Below, piece by piece: positions 1-8,329 of a stretch of 64,000 nt of DNA. Numbering within the stretch: the first letter of the stretch is position 1; every line of letters begins with the position of its first letter. Both the position numbers and the translations under genes were made by a program. The notes beneath the pieces were generated by a model. It did no database searches and was not told where the DNA came from. It saw only the letters and a program-made list of their open reading frames with translations. This DNA is from Mycolicibacterium hodleri. GTDB taxonomy: Bacteria; Actinomycetota; Actinomycetes; Mycobacteriales; Mycobacteriaceae. Location: positions 1-64,000 of the forward strand of contig NZ_RCZG01000014.1 in assembly GCF_006439015.1 (NCBI RefSeq), written 5' to 3'.

Positions 1-1
1 C

Positions 2-1339
2 CTGGACACCGCGCTGGCCGAGGCCCTGGTGGGATGGGAGCCGATGTCGGTGGCCAAGACCGAACAGCACATCGACGCGATCGTCGCCCAGGTCGATCCG
101 TTGGCGCTGCGCCGCACCCAGACCCGGGCCCGGGACCGCTCTCTGAACGTGCACGTGGAGGACGGCAGCGGGTTGGCCGCCGTGTTCGGTTCCCTGTTCA
201 CCCCCGACGCGATCGCCTTGGACGTGCGGTTGAACGCCCTGGCCGACACGGTGTGCCCGGCGGATCCGCGGACCAAGGACCAGCGCCGCGCCGACGCCAT
301 GGGCGCCCTGAGCCACGGCGCCGACCGGCTGGCGTGCCTCTGCGGAACCGAGGACTGCGACGCCGCTCAGAACCCGCCCTCGACCGGGGTGATCATCCAC
401 CTCATCGCCCACCACGACACCACCACCGGAACCGGCGGCCTGCCCGCTGACCCCAACGGCACCCCCACACCCGACGTGCCCACACACCCCCACGTGCCCG
501 ACGATCCCGACACGGTCGACGATCCCGACACGGTCGACGATCCCGACGCGGGCGGTGACACCGACGGAGCCGAGAACGCCGACTCCCGTCACCCCAGCGC
601 CGATCCCGCCGCCGAGGAGTGCGCCGCCCTCGACGGCGTCGCCTCGCCGATGTTCACCCGCCCACTGGCCGAGTTGACCCTGACCGAGGCACTCACACCC
701 GAGCGCGGCGCACTCAGCAGCATCCGGCCCGCAGCCATGATGGGCGGACGCTTCCTGCCCGGACCACTGCTGCGTCGCGCCGCCCTCGGCGCCACCATCA
801 CCGCCATCGTGCATCCCGGCCAAGCCCCACCGGAGCCGCGCTACACCCCGTCGAAGACGCTGGCCGACTTCGTGCGCTGCCGCGACCTGACGTGCCGCTT
901 CCCCGGCTGCCACGAACCCGCCACCCACTGCGACGTGGACCACACCATCCCCTGGCCCTACGGGCTCACTCAGGCGTCGAACCTCAAGGCAGTCTGCCGA
1001 AAACACCACTTGCTGAAAACCTTCTGGGGCGGACCCACCGGCTGGCGGGATCGCCAACACCAAGACGGCACCGTCGACTGGATCGCGCCCGACGGGCAGA
1101 TCTACCGCACCACCCCGGGTAGTCGGCTGCTGTCCCCCGAACTCTGCGCACCCACCGCACCCGTCACACCGACCGGACCGATCCCGCCGGCGCACGCCAG
1201 CGGACTGAGGATGCCACGACCCACCACCACCCGCGCCCAAGACCGCGCCCGCCGCATCCACGACGAACGCGAACTCAACAGAATCGAAGCCGAAGCAAAC
1301 GCGAAACCCGAAGTCCCCAAACTGGAGCCGCCGGGCTAG
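2..1339 (+). CDS. 13E12-repeat / DUF222-type HNH endonuclease domain protein, 5' truncated
   Basis: The reading frame is open from base 2, so the real start lies before the window; the first internal ATG is at 44. The N-terminal part looks like the DUF222/13E12 repeat family. A Pro/Asp-rich linker with a short tandem repeat follows. The C-terminal third is an HNH nuclease module with the zinc-type cysteines and DVDHTIPW, then the CRKHH tail (roughly 885-1015). These mycobacterial proteins are multicopy and often associated with mobile elements; the M. tuberculosis equivalent at this locus is Rv0336. The stop is 4 nt from the stop of the convergent aminotransferase gene. The biological role is unknown. 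Confidence 0.85.
   Translation: MDTALAEALVGWEPMSVAKTEQHIDAIVAQVDPLALRRTQTRARDRSLNVHVEDGSGLAAVFGSLFTPDAIALDVRLNALADTVCPADPRTKDQRRADAMGALSHGADRLACLCGTEDCDAAQNPPSTGVIIHLIAHHDTTTGTGGLPADPNGTPTPDVPTHPHVPDDPDTVDDPDTVDDPDAGGDTDGAENADSRHPSADPAAEECAALDGVASPMFTRPLAELTLTEALTPERGALSSIRPAAMMGGRFLPGPLLRRAALGATITAIVHPGQAPPEPRYTPSKTLADFVRCRDLTCRFPGCHEPATHCDVDHTIPWPYGLTQASNLKAVCRKHHLLKTFWGGPTGWRDRQHQDGTVDWIAPDGQIYRTTPGSRLLSPELCAPTAPVTPTGPIPPAHASGLRMPRPTTTRAQDRARRIHDERELNRIEAEANAKPEVPKLEPPG
500..547 (+). repeat. 18-bp in-frame tandem repeat encoding Asp/Pro linker
   Basis: Two perfect copies of an 18-base unit (500-517 and 518-535) and a 12-base partial third copy encode repeated DDPDTV in the linker of the HNH protein. 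The unit is a multiple of three, so gain or loss of copies would keep the frame. Confidence 0.85.
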
Positions 1340-1343
1340 TGAA

Positions 1344-2606
1344 TTACTGCCGGTAGCTGGCCAGGAAGTTGCCCAGCCGGTCGATCGCGTTGGTGAGGTC
1401 ACGCGCCCACGGCAGGGTCACGATGCGCAGGTGATCGGGTGCGGGCCAATTGAACCCGGTGCCCTGGACCACCAGAATCTTCTCCTGCAACAGAAGGTCG
1501 AGCACCAGCTGTTCGTCGTCGTGAATGTCGTGCACCTCGGGATCGAGGCGGGGGAAGGCATAGAGCGCACCCTCGGGCTTCACGCAGGACACGCCGGGAA
1601 TCTCGTTGAGCTTGTGCCACGCGACGTCGCGCTGCTCGAGCAGGCGACCGCCGGGAAGCACCAGGTCCTCGATGCTTTGGTGTCCTCCAAGAGCTACTTG
1701 AATGGCGTACTGCGCAGGAACATTCGGGCACAGACGCATGTTCGACAGAAGGTTGATGCCCTCCAGGAAGCTGGCCGCGTGTTCCTTGGGGCCGGTTATC
1801 GCCAGCCATCCCGATCGGTAGCCAGCGACGCGGTAGGCCTTCGACAGTCCGTTGAACGTCAGGCACAGCTGATCGGGTGCCACCGAAGCCATCGCAATGT
1901 GTTCGGCGTCGTCGTACAAGATCTTGTCGTAGATCTCGTCGGCGAGTAGCAGCAGCTGGTACTTGCGGGCCAGTTCGGCGATTTGCTCGAGATTCTCCCG
2001 GCTGTACACCGCGCCGGTCGGGTTGTTCGGGTTGATCACGACGAGCGCCTTCGTGCGCTCGGTGATCTTCGATTCCATGTCGGCGATGTCCGGCATCCAA
2101 CCCTGCGTCTCGTCGCACAGGTAGTGGACGGGTGTACCGCCGGCCAAGGCGGTCGACGCTGTCCACAACGGATAGTCCGGTGCGGGTATCAGTACCTGGT
2201 CACCGTTGTCGAGCAACGCCTGCAGCGTCATCGTGATGAGCTCGGATACCCCGTTGCCGAGGTAGACGTCGTCGACGTCGAGATACGGGAAACCTTCTAC
2301 CAGTTCGTATTTGGTGACGACCGCGCGACGGGCAGAGACGATGCCCTTGGAGTCGGAGTAACCCTGGGCGTAGGGGAGCGCCTGGATCATGTCGCGCATG
2401 ATCACATCGGGTGCTTCGAAGCCGAACGGCGCCGGGTTGCCGATGTTCAGCTTCAGGATGCGGTGCCCCTCGGACTCGAGCCGGGAGGCCTGCTGGTGCA
2501 CCGGGCCGCGGATCTCGTAGAGGACGTCCTGCAGCTTCGTCGACTGCGTGAACGTGCGTGGGCGCGGCTGATGGCTGGTGTGCCAGGGCAGCTGGTTGAT
2601 ACTCAC
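1344..2606 (-). CDS. aspC: PLP-dependent aminotransferase, AlaA-like (annotated aspC in mycobacteria)
   Basis: This is a 420-residue fold-type I aminotransferase. NPNNPTG is at 192-198, ADEIYD at about 222-227, and the Schiff-base lysine in FNGLSKAYR is K256. Much of the sequence closely follows E. coli AlaA (LKLNIGNPAPFGF, PAPDYPLWTA, SMRLCPNVPAQ versus SMRLCANVPAQ). Pyruvate/glutamate transamination to alanine is therefore more likely than classical aspartate aminotransferase activity, although Rv0337c orthologues are named aspC. It lies just downstream of etfD on the same strand (40-nt gap), as in M. tuberculosis. The enzyme is cytoplasmic. The family is certain; the substrate is inferred. 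Confidence 0.93.
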   Translation of the reverse strand: MSINQLPWHTSHQPRPRTFTQSTKLQDVLYEIRGPVHQQASRLESEGHRILKLNIGNPAPFGFEAPDVIMRDMIQALPYAQGYSDSKGIVSARRAVVTKYELVEGFPYLDVDDVYLGNGVSELITMTLQALLDNGDQVLIPAPDYPLWTASTALAGGTPVHYLCDETQGWMPDIADMESKITERTKALVVINPNNPTGAVYSRENLEQIAELARKYQLLLLADEIYDKILYDDAEHIAMASVAPDQLCLTFNGLSKAYRVAGYRSGWLAITGPKEHAASFLEGINLLSNMRLCPNVPAQYAIQVALGGHQSIEDLVLPGGRLLEQRDVAWHKLNEIPGVSCVKPEGALYAFPRLDPEVHDIHDDEQLVLDLLLQEKILVVQGTGFNWPAPDHLRIVTLPWARDLTNAIDRLGNFLASYRQ

Positions 2607-2646
2607 GCCGTCAATCGTCTCATCGCCGTCCAGTGGTTTTGAGTCG

Positions 2647-5613
2647 TCAGCGCTTGCCGGGACGACGCACCCCCGGGGCGATGCCCAGGCCCTTGACCGG
2701 CGGCTCGGGCTGAGCGGGCTCTGGGACAGCCGCGGGCTCGCTCACCGTTTCCTCGGCCGATGCGTCGTTGGTGGGCGACACCACGTCCGGTTCTGGTTGC
2801 GGTTCAGCAGGTTCCGCGGGTGCGGGTGCGGGTGCAGGTGACTTCTTGCTGCCCGGTCGGCGGGCGATCGCCAGTCCCTTCACGGCAGGTTCGGGCGTGG
2901 CGGGCTCGGCCGCGGGCGCCGACGTGGCGGGCTCGGCCGCGGGCGCCGATGCTTCAGGAGCAGCAGCTTCCGGAGCCTCGGCCGCCGGCGCGGCCTTCTT
3001 GCTGCCCGGGCGCTTGGCGATGGACAGCCCCTTCACGGCAGGCTCTGGGGTCGCCGTTTCGGCAGGAGCAGCCGTAGCGGTATCCGGCGAGGCCGTCTCG
3101 ACCGCCGGCGCGGCGGCCTTCTTGCTTCCGGGGCGCTTGGCGATGCCAAGACCCTTGACTTCCGGTTCGGGAGCGGGCGCTGCTGTGACCGTCTTCTTGC
3201 TCCCCGGCTTTCGGGCGACGGTAAGGCCGCCCTTGACCGGTGCTGCGGGCGCTGCAGTCGTCGCAGGGGCTTCGGTCTCGGTCTTGGCTGCCGGCTCGGC
3301 GACCTTCTCTTCGACGGGCTCGACCTCGGCGGGAGCGGCGGCGGCGGCCTTCGCGGCGAACGCCTCGGCGGCCGCACCCTTCGCGGGCAGCGTGACGGCC
3401 TCCGGATCCAGCGCCGCGAGCAGTAGCTGGGCGACGTCGAGAACCTCGGCCTCCTTGCCCATCTCCTCGGCGCGGTCCCCGACACCGTCGGTCATCATGA
3501 CGCGGCAGAAGGGGCAACCGGTCGCGATCTTCGACGCGTTGGTGTTCAGCGCCTCCTCGGCGCGCTCGTGATTGACGCGCTTGCCGATGTGCTCTTCCAT
3601 CCACATGCGGGCACCGCCTGCGCCGCAGCACAACCCGCGGTCGGCGTGGCGTGGCATCTCGGTGAGCTTCGCGCCCGAGGCGCCGATCAACTCGCGCGGT
3701 GCCTCGTACTCCTTGTTGTGGCGGCCGAGGAAGCACGGGTCGTGATATGTCACGTCCTGACTGACCGGGCTGACCGGAACCAGCTTCTTGTCCCGCACGA
3801 GGCGGTTGAGCAGCTGTGTGTGGTGCAGGACGGTGTAGTTGGTACCCAGCTGCGGGTACTCGCGGCCGATCGTGTTGAAGCAGTGCGGGCAGGTTGCGAT
3901 GATCTTGCGGTCGACGGTCTCGACGCCCTCGAACACTCCATTGATGGTCTCGACGTTCTGAGCTGCCAACTGTTGAAACAGAAACTCGTTGCCGGCCCGT
4001 CGTGCGGAGTCGCCGGTGCATGTCTCTCCGGAGCCGAGCACCAGGAATTTCACGCCTGCGGTGGCGAGGAGCTCGGCGACGGCCTTGGTGGTCTTCTTGG
4101 CGCGGTCCTCGAGCGCCCCTGCACAGCCCACCCAGAACAGGTACTCGAAGCCGTCGAAGGAATCGACGTCCTCGCCGTAGACGGGTACGTCGAAGTCGAC
4201 CTCGTCGATCCACTTGGTGCGTTCCTTGGCGCTCTGGCCCCAGGGGTTGCCGCTGCGCTCGAGGTTCTTGAACAGGCCGTTGAGCTCGGCGGGGAACTCG
4301 GATTCGACCATCACCTGGTAACGACGCATGTCGACGATGTGGTCGATGTGCTCGATGTCCACGGGACACTGCTCGACGCACGCGCCGCAGTTGGTGCACG
4401 ACCACAGCACGTCGGGGTCGATGACGCCGCCCTGCTCCAGCGTGCCGACCAGCGGGCGGGTGGCCTGCTCGGGACCGGACCCGAGGATCCGTTCGAAGCC
4501 GGACTCGGGCACGGCGTGGGTCTCGGAGTGCTTCTCCCCGCGCAGTTCCTCGCCCACTCCGCCGACCGGCGTGTTCTCCAGGGGGGTCTCCTGATCACCC
4601 AGGATGTACGGCGCCTTGGCGAACAAGTGGTCGCGCAGGTTCATGATGACGAGCTTGGGAGACAACGGCTTTCCGGTGTTCCACGCGGGGCACTGGGACT
4701 GGCAGCGGCCACACTCGGTACACGTCGTGAGGTCGAGATAGCCCTTCCAGGTGAAGTCTTCGATCTTTCCCCGGCCGAGCACCGCGTCCTCGGCGGGATC
4801 TTCGAAGTCGATGTACTCGCGGTTGTACTCCATCGGCAACAGCGGGCCGAGCGCGTCCGGCAGGCGCTTGAAGGTGACGTTGACCGGCGCCAGGCCGATG
4901 TGAAGGTGCTTGGAGTGCAACACGATCAGCAGGAAGACCAACATGATGCCGATGTGCAGCAGTAGCGCGACCGTCTCGATGATTTCGTTGGCGGGCTCAC
5001 CGAAGATCTGCATCCAAGCGCCCATGCCGTGCGAGAAGAACGCGCCCCAGCCGTAGGGCAGGTTCTCGGTCACCACCGCCGCCCCGCGGAAGAACGCGTA
5101 GCTCAGGATGACCAGGAAGATCATGAAGAGGATCAACCAGGCGCCGCCGGTGTGCGAACCGTAGAACCGGGAGTCGCGGCCATGCTCCTTGGGCTCCGAA
5201 CGCAGTCGGATGATGGAGAACGTGATGATGCCGAGCAGTACGGCGACCGCGAAGAAGTCCTGCAGGAAGCCGAGCACGTCCCAATGTCCGACGATCGGGA
5301 TGGCGAACTTAGGGCTGAACAGGACGCCGTAGGCCTCGAGGTAGACGGTAGCTAGGACGAAGAACCCCCACATGGTGAAGAAGTGCGCGACGCCGGGGAT
5401 CGACCAGCTCAGCAACTTCTTCTGCCCGAGGACTTCGGTGAACTGCGTGGTGATGCGGGCCTTGAGGTCGTTCTTGCGGCCAGCCTCATCGAGCGTGGGC
5501 TGCCCCGAACTGATGAGGTTGACGAGGAAGAGCACGCGTTTTGCCGCGAATACCAGAACGATGGCCGTCATCAGCAGGCCGACGGTCATCCTGATCAGAG
5601 TCTGCGTATCCAC
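2647..5613 (-). CDS. etfD: Membrane FeS oxidoreductase EtfD (ETF:quinone oxidoreductase-type, Rv0338c family)
   Basis: The 988-residue protein has about five membrane spans at the N-terminus (residues 5-35, 77-100, 112-137, 157-180, 210-234). Two ferredoxin-type 4Fe-4S motifs follow (C298/301/304/308 and C406/409/412/416). Two CCG cysteine-rich domains come next (around C498 and C575/578, and C662-C663 with C700), as in heterodisulfide reductase and GlpC-like proteins. In M. tuberculosis, EtfD passes electrons from ETF, reduced by acyl-CoA dehydrogenases, to the respiratory chain. The start is GTG with GGGAGG about 6 nt upstream. An Ala/Pro/Glu-rich tail (about 745-988) carries five GL-x-IA-RPGSKK-like repeats. 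The protein is about 100 residues longer than I recall for Rv0338c. Confidence 0.92.
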   Translation of the reverse strand: MDTQTLIRMTVGLLMTAIVLVFAAKRVLFLVNLISSGQPTLDEAGRKNDLKARITTQFTEVLGQKKLLSWSIPGVAHFFTMWGFFVLATVYLEAYGVLFSPKFAIPIVGHWDVLGFLQDFFAVAVLLGIITFSIIRLRSEPKEHGRDSRFYGSHTGGAWLILFMIFLVILSYAFFRGAAVVTENLPYGWGAFFSHGMGAWMQIFGEPANEIIETVALLLHIGIMLVFLLIVLHSKHLHIGLAPVNVTFKRLPDALGPLLPMEYNREYIDFEDPAEDAVLGRGKIEDFTWKGYLDLTTCTECGRCQSQCPAWNTGKPLSPKLVIMNLRDHLFAKAPYILGDQETPLENTPVGGVGEELRGEKHSETHAVPESGFERILGSGPEQATRPLVGTLEQGGVIDPDVLWSCTNCGACVEQCPVDIEHIDHIVDMRRYQVMVESEFPAELNGLFKNLERSGNPWGQSAKERTKWIDEVDFDVPVYGEDVDSFDGFEYLFWVGCAGALEDRAKKTTKAVAELLATAGVKFLVLGSGETCTGDSARRAGNEFLFQQLAAQNVETINGVFEGVETVDRKIIATCPHCFNTIGREYPQLGTNYTVLHHTQLLNRLVRDKKLVPVSPVSQDVTYHDPCFLGRHNKEYEAPRELIGASGAKLTEMPRHADRGLCCGAGGARMWMEEHIGKRVNHERAEEALNTNASKIATGCPFCRVMMTDGVGDRAEEMGKEAEVLDVAQLLLAALDPEAVTLPAKGAAAEAFAAKAAAAAPAEVEPVEEKVAEPAAKTETEAPATTAAPAAPVKGGLTVARKPGSKKTVTAAPAPEPEVKGLGIAKRPGSKKAAAPAVETASPDTATAAPAETATPEPAVKGLSIAKRPGSKKAAPAAEAPEAAAPEASAPAAEPATSAPAAEPATPEPAVKGLAIARRPGSKKSPAPAPAPAEPAEPQPEPDVVSPTNDASAEETVSEPAAVPEPAQPEPPVKGLGIAPGVRRPGKR
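2650..3240 (-). repeat. Five KGLxIA(K/R)RPGSKK-type repeats in the EtfD tail
   Basis: The C-terminal tail of EtfD contains five spaced copies of a basic motif: GGLTVARKPGSKK, KGLGIAKRPGSKK, KGLSIAKRPGSKK, KGLAIARRPGSKK and a final KGLGIAPGVRRPGKR. They are separated by Ala/Pro/Glu-rich spacers. The tail follows the catalytic FeS domains and is probably cytoplasmic and disordered. Confidence 0.9.
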
Positions 5614-5633
5614 GCGCGCCTCCCGGGTTGAAG

Positions 5634-5670
5634 TTACCGCTCAGTAAGGTGTCTGGTTACCCACCGGTAA
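5634..5670. promoter_or_regulatory. Two TTAC-N6-GTAA palindromes upstream of etfD (TetR-type operators)
   Basis: Two similar 14-bp imperfect palindromes lie just upstream of the etfD start. TTACCGCTCAGTAA is at 5634-5647 and TTACCCACCGGTAA at 5657-5670; the second has perfect 5-bp arms TTACC/GGTAA. The 23-bp centre spacing places them on about the same helical face. The sites resemble operators of TetR-family regulators of lipid catabolism. No such regulator is encoded nearby, so the binding protein is unknown. Confidence 0.55.
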
Positions 5671-5679
5671 CTTTAGCTA

Positions 5680-5701
5680 GATGCCAGCTCATAGTGGCAT
5701 C
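5680..5701. repeat. Inverted repeat between iniR and etfD
   Basis: GATGCCA (5680-5686) and TGGCATC (5695-5701) form a 7-bp stem with an 8-nt loop, downstream of iniR and upstream of the etfD operators. It could be a weak terminator for iniR or another protein-binding site. It has no T-tract. Nothing else is evident in 5702-5836. Confidence 0.35.
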
Positions 5702-5836
5702 CAGGGGTTTGACGTCGCTACGAAGGTAGGCCTAACTCACCGGTTGGTCAGAACTGTGACGACGGCTCCCGCGCAAGTCGATAACGTCGGCCCGGCCATG
5801 GCTGTGGCACTCGTCACGTTCGCTCGGTGTCGACAT

Positions 5837-8329
5837 TCAGCCTGCAGACCCCATGATGGCCCGCAACATCGAGATGAGCTCCGACCGCGATTCCGCGCCC
5901 AATCTGCGTCGAATCCGGGCCACGTGGTGTTCCACCGTCTTCGCCGAGATGAAGAGCTGACTTCCGATGTCGCGATAGGGCATGCCCTGCAGCAGCAGCT
6001 CGGCCACCTCACGCTCGCGGTCCGACAGTCGTGAGGACGGTGTGGTCGAGGCGCCCGGTTGGGGTGCGACCGCGGCCGCCGCCTCGGCGACCTCGGCACT
6101 GTCGGCACTGTCGTCACCCCCGGACGCGGTGAGTTTGAGGTCGCGCGCCAACTGCAGCATGGCCCCGGACACCTTGCCGTCGGGGGTCTGTAGCGCCGCC
6201 TGGCTGGCGAGTCGCGTCGCGTCCCAGGTGAGGCCGAACTGCGTGAGTGAGTGCGCTGCCGCGGTCACCTCCTCGGTGTCGACGTGGTTGGCCAGCACCC
6301 GGAGCCACGTGCTGCCCGCCGAGGCAAGAGCCCGTGCGAACGAACTGTGAGCGGCGGCGGCCGTCAGCGCCTGGCCGTGCGGTGCCACCGAACCCGGTGA
6401 GTTCGCCAGGATGCCTGCGTGTACGCCCGACCAGTGCAGGGGTACCGACCACAGAATCGGGTTGCCAAGAGTGTCAAGGAGATCGAACGCAGCATCCAAT
6501 GCGGGTTGGATGAGGTCGATGTGCCGCAGACGCGCGGCGGCCACCCACAACTCGCCGAGCGGAAGCAACGCGTATAGGTCCATGGAGTACTCGCTGAGCA
6601 CCTCCATGGCGGCATACCAGTGCTTCTGCGTGGCACCACTGTCGCCGCCGCGGCGCGCGACGGCCGTCCGAAGCGCGGCAGCCCATAGCGCGTCGCGCCG
6701 GTGAAGCTTCACCCCGGCGACGGAGGCGGCGTCGCCTGCGGCGGCCGACAGCTGACCATCAAGCATCCGGACCCAGCCGAGTAGCAGTGTGTGGCGGTGG
6801 GTGACGAAGCCCTCGTCGTCGCCGGTATCCCGCACGGCCCTCCCGATCGCGCTGCGGGCCCGCACGGAATCGCCACCGTGCAGCGCCACCAAGGTGACCA
6901 ATGCCGAAGGCGTGTCGGGGGAGACGACCGTGGACGCCTGCGCGGTCATCGACTGGGCCAGCCGCGCGATGGCCGTCGGGTACGTGCCGTCGACTGTCAG
7001 CAGAAGACCTTCGGCAAGACCGCGGGCCACGCGGGCGGTCGACGTCGGCGGCCCGGAGGCGTCGACGTTCAACGCCGCGCGTGCCGACGCGACGTCGCCG
7101 ACACCCAACGTCGCCATCACCGCACCCGCTCCCACGACGGCGTCGGGGTACGGACCGAGCCAGCGGAACAGCTCGGCGGCCTGTGCGGCACTGCCGTCGT
7201 GCAGGGCGATGCTGGCCGCGATCCGCACCGCCGCGGCCCGCTCGGCGGGCACCTCGGAGGTGAGCAACCCGTCGGCGAGCCGTCCCGCCGAGGCGCAGTC
7301 GCCCGTCAATGCGAGGGCGTCGGCGAGTTTGGCGTTGATCTCCTGGGCCCCGACCTCGGTGGCGGCACGATAGAGACGCGCCGACGTCCCGGGATGATCG
7401 TGCTGGCGGTCGGCCAGCTCGGTGAGTGCCTCGCCCAACCGTGCGTCGCGCAGCCCGTGCTCGGCGAGTCGCAGCGCCAGGTCGATCGACAGCGTCGAAC
7501 TCTGGATCTGGTCCTCCAGCAACGCCGTCTCCACGTGACGGTGTCGCGCCGCGCCGACGATCTGCGCCAGGCACTGGTGCAACGAACTGGTGAACCCGGG
7601 GCCATGCGACGGAGCGATCAGCCCGCTGGCCCGGGACACGGCGACGAGCCGCTGCGCCTCGTCCTGATCCACGCCAAGCGCGGCGCCGACGTCGTCCGGC
7701 CCGAGTTCCTGACTGAGCGACGAGAGCAGGAGGGTGTCGAGTACCGGTTCGTCGACGCGTCGCAACCGCTCTATCAGCGCGACTCGGGTGGCGGCCGTGA
7801 TGACATCTTCCGCGGCTGCGAGGTCGGCGGATGTCAGTGCAGCCAGCGCAGGGTGGACGAGGAAGGGTAGCCCCTCGGTGGCGATCATAATTTCCTTGGC
7901 CAGCTCATCCGATGCCTGAGCGCCGAGGACGTCGACGGCGATGCGGTGTACGTCCGCAGGTGCGAGCGGGCCCAGTGCGACGACGGGAGCCTCCCTCGTC
8001 ATCGCCCTGCGCAGCGCTGTGAGCGCGGGCTGATGAGACAGCGGTTCGGCAGCGAGCACGACGGTCGTGGCGGGGTCGCCGACCATTTCGACCAATCGCT
8101 CCAGCTCCGAGACGCTGAGCAGATGGGCGTCGTCGATGACGGCCGCCGCACCCATCGGATCGCCGTCACGCGGGGCCCTTGCCATCACCGTGATCCCGGC
8201 GGCCCGAAGTGCGGTCCGAATCTCGTTGAGCACCAACGTTTTCCCAGTGCCGATGCCGCCTGACACCAGAACCTTCGCCGGCTCGGTCGGAGACGACGCC
8301 CACGTCGCGATCGCGTCGCTGGCGGCCAT
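5837..8329 (-). CDS. iniR: LuxR-family ATPase regulator of the ini locus (IniR, Rv0339c family)
   Basis: The 830-residue protein has an N-terminal P-loop GGIGTGKT (24-31) and Walker B-like VIDDAH (about 64-69). A long helical repeat region follows. The last 64 residues are a LuxR/GerE helix-turn-helix (DREREVAELLLQGMPYRDIG, then TVEHHVARIRRRL). This is the large ATP-binding (LAL) regulator layout and the length of Rv0339c. Rv0339c/IniR is reported to control the iniBAC envelope-stress operon. The ATG overlaps the stop of the upstream Hsp70-like gene (TAATG, 8327-8331), so the two are translationally coupled. IniR probably binds the CCCCTAA repeats near 10.26 and 11.07 kb, but that link is inferred from position. 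Confidence 0.85.
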   Translation of the reverse strand: MAASDAIATWASSPTEPAKVLVSGGIGTGKTLVLNEIRTALRAAGITVMARAPRDGDPMGAAAVIDDAHLLSVSELERLVEMVGDPATTVVLAAEPLSHQPALTALRRAMTREAPVVALGPLAPADVHRIAVDVLGAQASDELAKEIMIATEGLPFLVHPALAALTSADLAAAEDVITAATRVALIERLRRVDEPVLDTLLLSSLSQELGPDDVGAALGVDQDEAQRLVAVSRASGLIAPSHGPGFTSSLHQCLAQIVGAARHRHVETALLEDQIQSSTLSIDLALRLAEHGLRDARLGEALTELADRQHDHPGTSARLYRAATEVGAQEINAKLADALALTGDCASAGRLADGLLTSEVPAERAAAVRIAASIALHDGSAAQAAELFRWLGPYPDAVVGAGAVMATLGVGDVASARAALNVDASGPPTSTARVARGLAEGLLLTVDGTYPTAIARLAQSMTAQASTVVSPDTPSALVTLVALHGGDSVRARSAIGRAVRDTGDDEGFVTHRHTLLLGWVRMLDGQLSAAAGDAASVAGVKLHRRDALWAAALRTAVARRGGDSGATQKHWYAAMEVLSEYSMDLYALLPLGELWVAAARLRHIDLIQPALDAAFDLLDTLGNPILWSVPLHWSGVHAGILANSPGSVAPHGQALTAAAAHSSFARALASAGSTWLRVLANHVDTEEVTAAAHSLTQFGLTWDATRLASQAALQTPDGKVSGAMLQLARDLKLTASGGDDSADSAEVAEAAAAVAPQPGASTTPSSRLSDREREVAELLLQGMPYRDIGSQLFISAKTVEHHVARIRRRLGAESRSELISMLRAIMGSAG

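Noticed and set aside
3568..4965. Long plus-strand frame of 465 codons opposite etfD
   Set aside because: It is the antisense of a clearly coding FeS protein. It has no family motif and its composition follows the third-position GC of the real gene.
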